Origin: an uncultured Candidatus Saccharibacteria bacterium
GTDB taxonomy: Bacteria; Patescibacteriota; Saccharimonadia; Saccharimonadales; Saccharimonadaceae
NCBI GenBank assembly: GCA_958399925.1
Contig: CATXOC010000003.1
Coordinates: 62,001 to 126,000, forward strand
Length of the DNA stretch: 64,000 nucleotides
Direction: 5' to 3'
Part shown: in pieces, positions 62,740 through 64,000 of the stretch
How the letters are laid out: each line of letters starts with the position of its first letter
Position numbering within the stretch: position 1 is the stretch's first letter
Program-made: the position numbers and the translations under genes
Notes under the pieces: model-generated
Database searches by the model: none
What the model saw: the letters and a program-made list of their open reading frames with translations, nothing else
What the model was told of the DNA's origin: nothing

Positions 62740-64000
62740 TTACTTTGCTAGCATTTTTGCTAGATACTTAGCAGTAAAGCCCTTACCAGCAGCAACCTGT
62801 TCCGGCGTACCCGATGCGACAACGCGTCCACCGTCCAAACCACCTTCGGGTCCCATGTCAATAATATAATCAGCTGATTTGATTACGTCTAAATTATGCT
62901 CTATTACGACCATCGAGTTTCCGGCGTCAACCAGCTTTTGCATGACATCCAGCAATCTTCGCACATCCGCCGAATGTAGACCAGTTGTTGGTTCATCCAT
63001 GACATATAGAGTCTTACCAGTCGCTCGTCGCGATAGTTCAGTTGCTAACTTAATCCGCTGCGCTTCACCACCACTAAAAGTCGTCGCCGGCTGACCTAGT
63101 TTAATATAGCCCAGACCTACGTCCTGCAAAGTCTTCAGCTTACGATAAATCGTCGGAATGGATTCAAAGAATTCTGCGGCTTCATCAATCGTCATCTCCA
63201 ATATCTGTGAGATATTCTTGTCATGCCATTTAATCTCGAGCGCTTCCTTGTTATAACGCGCGCCATGACACTCTTCACATACCACATACACATCAGGCAG
63301 AAAGTGCATTTCAATTTTAATTGAGCCATCACCTTGGCAGTTTTCACAACGACCGCCACGCACATTAAAGCTAAAGCGCCCTGCTTTATACCCACGTATA
63401 TTTGCCTCTGGTGTCGCAGCAAATAGCTCACGGATTGGACCAAACAGGCCAGTGTAAGTTGCCGGGTTAGAACGTGGTGTCCGACCAATCGGACTCTGAT
63501 CAATCACAATTATTTTATCTAGATGTTCAATACCATCAATCCGATCATGTGCACCTGCCACGGCTTGTGAATGATTCAGTCTAGCAGACAACTCTTTACT
63601 TAAAACGTCATTAACCAGCGTCGATTTACCCGATCCAGATACACCTGAAACCACTGTCAGAACACCTAGTGGAAACGTTACGTCAATATGTTTCAGATTA
63701 TGTTCACGAGCACCACGCACGACCAATAGGCGCTTTGGATCTACCGGACGGCGATGCTTTGGCACGACAATTTTCTCATTACCATTTAAGAACTTGCCCG
63801 TTAACGATGCAGGGTTAGCCGCCACTTCAGCTGGCGTACCAGCCGCAACAATTTCACCGCCATTTACACCAGCGCCTGGACCTACATCAACTAAGTAATC
63901 TGCGGCTCGTATGGTATCTTCATCATGTTCCACTACAATTACCGTATTACCAAGATCACGTAGATGCTTTAGCGTGGCAATTAGCCGATCATTATCACGC
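62740..64000 (-). CDS. uvrA: Excinuclease ABC subunit A, C-terminal part cut by the window edge
   Basis: About 420 residues are present; the frame stays open to the window edge and reads [20 protein letters not shown] at its start. It then has the second ATPase domain Walker [14 protein letters not shown], the zinc module CENCQGDG and [10 protein letters not shown], the ABC signature [17 protein letters not shown], Walker [13 protein letters not shown] and the His switch [10 protein letters not shown]. UvrA dimers find DNA damage and load UvrB. An apparent GTG at 63933 is internal. Identification is secure. Confidence 0.98.
   Translation of the reverse strand, partial: RDNDRLIATLKHLRDLGNTVIVVEHDEDTIRAADYLVDVGPGAGVNGGEIVAAGTPAEVAANPASLTGKFLNGNEKIVVPKHRRPVDPKRLLVVRGAREHNLKHIDVTFPLGVLTVVSGVSGSGKSTLVNDVLSKELSARLNHSQAVAGAHDRIDGIEHLDKIIVIDQSPIGRTPRSNPATYTGLFGPIRELFAATPEANIRGYKAGRFSFNVRGGRCENCQGDGSIKIEMHFLPDVYVVCEECHGARYNKEALEIKWHDKNISQILEMTIDEAAEFFESIPTIYRKLKTLQDVGLGYIKLGQPATTFSGGEAQRIKLATELSRRATGKTLYVMDEPTTGLHSADVRRLLDVMQKLVDAGNSMVVIEHNLDVIKSADYIIDMGPEGGLDGGRVVASGTPEQVAAGKGFTAKYLAKMLAK

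Noticed and set aside
62740..63933. GTG at 63933 as a start for a short UvrA
   Set aside because: The frame stays open upstream to the window edge and encodes conserved UvrA sequence, so this is a partial gene, not a short one.

Overview
The window reads as a compact bacterial chromosome, most consistent with a Candidate Phyla Radiation organism of the Candidatus Saccharibacteria (TM7) type. This is inference from gene content and style: short intergenic gaps, many start/stop overlaps, trimmed housekeeping proteins (HrcA, RSH, UvrC, NusA), a fermentative set (gap, eno, L-lactate dehydrogenase, split transketolase, rpe, rpiB), and isolated membrane proteins of unknown role. TGA clearly acts as a stop (for example the ATGA junctions at mnmA and rpiB), so this is not a UGA-glycine lineage. 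I saw no rRNA, tRNA, CRISPR, insertion sequence or prophage. Only one stretch above 300 bases lacks an obvious gene (9687-10214).

Layout. 1-2.4 kb: heat-shock genes dnaK (cut by the edge), grpE and hrcA, with an opposite-strand DUF4234 gene between grpE and dnaK. 2.4-9.7 kb: rpoC and rpoB behind a strong promoter and a structured leader. 10.2-12.1 kb: a small two-start gene, a PlsC-like acyltransferase and an SGNH hydrolase. 12.2-13.4 kb: convergent dCMP deaminase and dUTPase. 13.4-21.8 kb: clpP, tig, hisS, radA, clpC, nusA. 21.8-29.6 kb: a large secreted repeat protein, dnaE and four small membrane proteins. 29.6-37.2 kb: uvrB and a gap/pentose-phosphate gene string. 37.2-42.2 kb: a secreted RCC1-like protein, RSH alarmone enzyme, pyrophosphatase and a PEP-repeat protein. 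42.3-52.4 kb: a PLD enzyme, a VanZ-RDD protein, an M1 aminopeptidase, an RNase HII-YraN fusion, rplS, mnmA, a YdcF-like protein, a cysteine desulfurase and a membrane protein. 52.4-64 kb: lepB, two small exported proteins, obgE, uvrC, an oligopeptide-binding protein, secG, a holin-like protein, ldh, eno, a DedA protein and the C-terminal part of uvrA.

How it works together. Four CIRCE operators tie dnaK, hrcA-grpE, clpP and clpC into one HrcA regulon, and in all four the -35 hexamer lies in the 9-nt CIRCE spacer with the -10 exactly 17 nt further on. UvrA, UvrB and UvrC form an excision repair set at separate loci. The gap-to-pfkB string covers the non-oxidative pentose phosphate pathway; eno and ldh finish a lactate fermentation. 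Cysteine desulfurase plus MnmA can make 2-thiouridine in tRNA.

Most notable: (1) a probable structured RNA, hairpins plus a 9-bp pseudoknot, at the very 5' end of the rpoBC transcript; (2) an RCC1-like surface protein whose LPXTG-type sorting signal is split by an in-frame TAG; (3) pervasive leaderless starts, with a TATAAT-like box ending 6-8 nt before the start codon; (4) an RNA polymerase beta' subunit that has lost both cysteine zinc sites; (5) a small gene with two good Shine-Dalgarno/start pairs in one frame.
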